Assembly (NCBI GenBank): GCA_013202925.1
Contig: JABMRA010000014.1
Location: 1 to 6,542, forward strand
Length of the DNA stretch: 6,542 bases
Direction: 5' to 3'
Origin: Candidatus Omnitrophota bacterium
Lineage (GTDB): Bacteria > Omnitrophota > Gorgyraeia > Gorgyraeales > Gorgyraeaceae
The number at the start of each line of letters is the position of its first letter. The stretch's first letter is position 1. Below, one piece after another: positions 5,876 to 6,542 of the stretch. The notes under the pieces are model-generated. The model was not told where the DNA came from. It saw nothing but the letters and a program-made list of their open reading frames with translations, and made no database searches. Both the position numbers and the translations under genes were made by a program.

Positions 5876-5942
5876 TGCGAGGGAAGTCCTATTAGGGAGC
5901 AACCGAAGCCCGCTTCGCCCGCGAAGCGAGGCGAGCAATCTC
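5874..5942. repeat. Dispersed palindromic repeat filling a gene junction
   Basis: The spacer between the PilW/GspJ-like stop (5943) and the next start (5875) is a repeat. It begins with ATTGC and ends with GCAAT (5 bp, inverted) and contains an 8-bp hairpin, CGCTTCGC-CC-GCGAAGCG, at 5911-5928. The 33 nt at 5905-5937 recur exactly, in the same orientation, at 20-52. The plus-strand edge GTCATTGCGAGG is of the kind seen in REP-like intergenic repeats in various bacterial genomes; naming the family would need a database. The hairpin arms are extended by GCC/GGC with one bulged A. Confidence 0.85.
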
Positions 5943-6440
5943 TTAGAAATTCCTCGGCACACTGTCCGATTGCAGATAAACATTTTCACCGTTCTTTGTA
6001 AAGGTCAGGTTGATCCTCACCCTTCTTATGTCAGTATTGCCAGGGCTTACAACAGGCGCTGCGATTGTGTTTCCGCTGGAATCATAATAGGTAAAGGTCA
6101 GGCTTGAAACATTTTCCGCAAGCACATTCGCTGTCCCGTCTGCGGTCCTGTTAAGATCTGTAGATCTCCGACTGTATATTATGTCCACATCGCTCACATC
6201 TGTAAATCTAAATTGCGAAGCGCTTGCAGTAGTAACATTCGCCGCGCGCTTTACCTCTCTTATCTCTCTTACCATCCTGTTCACTGCAAGGCGGCCGTCC
6301 CATAATAGGTCAGACCGGTTAAACTTAAACGTCCATGCATCAACAGTGGTAAGCAAAACATATCCCACCACGCCTGCAATAACGCCGATCACCATTATAA
6401 CTATTACCAGCTCAATTAACGTAAAACCTTTACTCCTCAT
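5943..6440 (-). CDS. PilW/GspJ (PulJ)-like minor prepilin
   Basis: This 165-residue protein opens with MRSKG|FTLIELVIVI. That is a classic class III signal peptide: a short basic leader, Gly at -1, Phe at +1 and Glu at +5 (residue 10), followed by a hydrophobic helix to about residue 31. A prepilin peptidase should cut after G5 and N-methylate F6. The segment DAWTFKFNRSDLLWDGRLAV and the RMVREIREV helix (about residues 55-63), together with the C-terminal SDSVPRNF, resemble PilW/GspJ-type minor (pseudo)pilins, which sit near the fibre tip and help start assembly. GGGAG lies four bases before the ATG. The gene lies between a probable prepilin fragment and a PilX/GspK-like gene, matching the GspI-J-K order of secretion systems and the minor-pilin clusters of type IV pili. 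The T4P and T2SS versions cannot be told apart from sequence alone. Confidence 0.85.
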   Translation of the reverse strand: MRSKGFTLIELVIVIMVIGVIAGVVGYVLLTTVDAWTFKFNRSDLLWDGRLAVNRMVREIREVKRAANVTTASASQFRFTDVSDVDIIYSRRSTDLNRTADGTANVLAENVSSLTFTYYDSSGNTIAAPVVSPGNTDIRRVRINLTFTKNGENVYLQSDSVPRNF

Positions 6441-6448
6441 AGATCTCC

Positions 6449-6495
6449 CAGAATGCTTGACACTTTAGTCAAGGACTAAAGTGTCAAGCAATCTG
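6449..6495. repeat. 47-nt near-perfect palindrome between two prepilin genes
   Basis: Arms 6449-6470 and 6474-6495 are 22 nt each and match as inverted repeats at 21 of 22 positions, with a 3-nt loop (6471-6473). The inner 16 bp (6455-6470 with 6474-6489) pair perfectly. The element fills almost the whole 57-nt gap between the upstream stop codon (6498) and the ribosome-binding region of the next gene. Its right end reads AGCAATCT on the plus strand, the same tail as the repeat at 5935-5942. No T-run follows on the minus strand, so it does not look like a standard intrinsic terminator; as RNA it would form a stable hairpin inside a polycistronic message. Confidence 0.85.
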
Positions 6496-6497
6496 CT

Positions 6498-6542
6498 CTA
6501 GTAATTCGTTACGATCGTCTTTAAATTTATATCCCATGCAAT
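6498..6542 (-). CDS. 3' end of an upstream gene, probably a prepilin (partial)
   Basis: Only the last 14 codons and a TAG stop lie in the window; the rest is beyond the right edge. The reading frame on the minus strand gives IAWDINLKTIVTNY then stop at 6500-6498. A short amphipathic strand ending in a pattern like L-x-T-x-V-T is common at the C-terminus of GspI/PilV/PulG-like prepilins. The next gene downstream is a PilW/GspJ-like prepilin, and GspI normally precedes GspJ, so a GspI/PilV-type minor prepilin is the natural guess. The stop codon lies two bases from a long palindrome. That this is a real gene end is inferred from frame and context; fourteen residues cannot establish the family. 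Confidence 0.5.
   Translation of the reverse strand: MAWDINLKTIVTNY

Noticed and set aside
5876..5989. Upstream extension of the PilX/GspK-like frame to 5989 (38 extra residues)
   Set aside because: The added codons are repeat sequence and out-of-frame end of the previous gene, and they would put 40 residues in front of the prepilin-like helix.
1..6542. CRISPR array, tRNA, rRNA, phage or transposase genes
   Set aside because: No regularly spaced identical repeats, no tRNA-like cloverleaf or rRNA motifs, and no integrase or transposase-like reading frame were seen on either strand.

Overview
The window is a compact, entirely minus-strand gene cluster from a Gram-negative (diderm) bacterium with lipopolysaccharide. 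It carries the inner-membrane half of a type IV pilus / type II secretion-like machine, followed by two genes for LPS biogenesis. The moderate GC content, the style of the PilMNOP-like and prepilin genes, and the dispersed palindromic repeats ending in GTCATTGCGAG / GCAATCT suggest an uncultured diderm lineage such as Candidatus Omnitrophota. That placement is a guess from general familiarity; no marker gene here proves it.

Read in the direction of transcription (right to left), the layout is as follows. (1) 6542-6498: the last 14 codons of a gene that is probably another prepilin. (2) 6440-5943: a PilW/GspJ-like prepilin. (3) 5875-4820: a PilX/GspK-like protein with a long, Gly/Asn-rich, beta-helix-like C-terminal half. 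(4) 4764-3232: one gene encoding a fused PilM-PilN protein. (5) 3052-2468: PilO. (6) 2466-2020: a PilP/GspC-like protein with a transmembrane anchor instead of a lipobox. (7) 1888-965: an LpxL/HtrB-type lipid A acyltransferase with its own plausible promoter. (8) 968-84: a periplasmic protein that joins an LptC-like and an LptA/OstA-like domain, overlapping the acyltransferase stop by ATGA.

Genes 1-6 would build the minor-pilin tip and the cytoplasm-to-periplasm alignment platform of a pilus or pseudopilus. No secretin (PilQ/GspD), ATPase or PilC/GspF protein lies in the window, and the place after pilP where pilQ commonly sits holds the LPS genes instead. Genes 7-8 acylate lipid A and help move LPS across the periplasm.

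The most unusual feature is in the gene junctions. Several carry palindromic repeats that touch or supply start and stop codons: a 47-nt near-perfect palindrome at 6449-6495, a repeat that appears to supply the start codon of gene 3, a 179-bp spacer of three nested or adjacent foldback structures between pilMN and pilO, and a repeat copy that seems to encode the last residues and stop of the LptC-LptA fusion. A 15-nt direct repeat also brackets a 78-bp segment behind pilP. I see no RNA gene, CRISPR array, insertion-sequence transposase or phage gene. I do not see a wholly new system; the points of interest are the two domain fusions, the hybrid T4P/T2SS character and the repeat invasion of gene borders.
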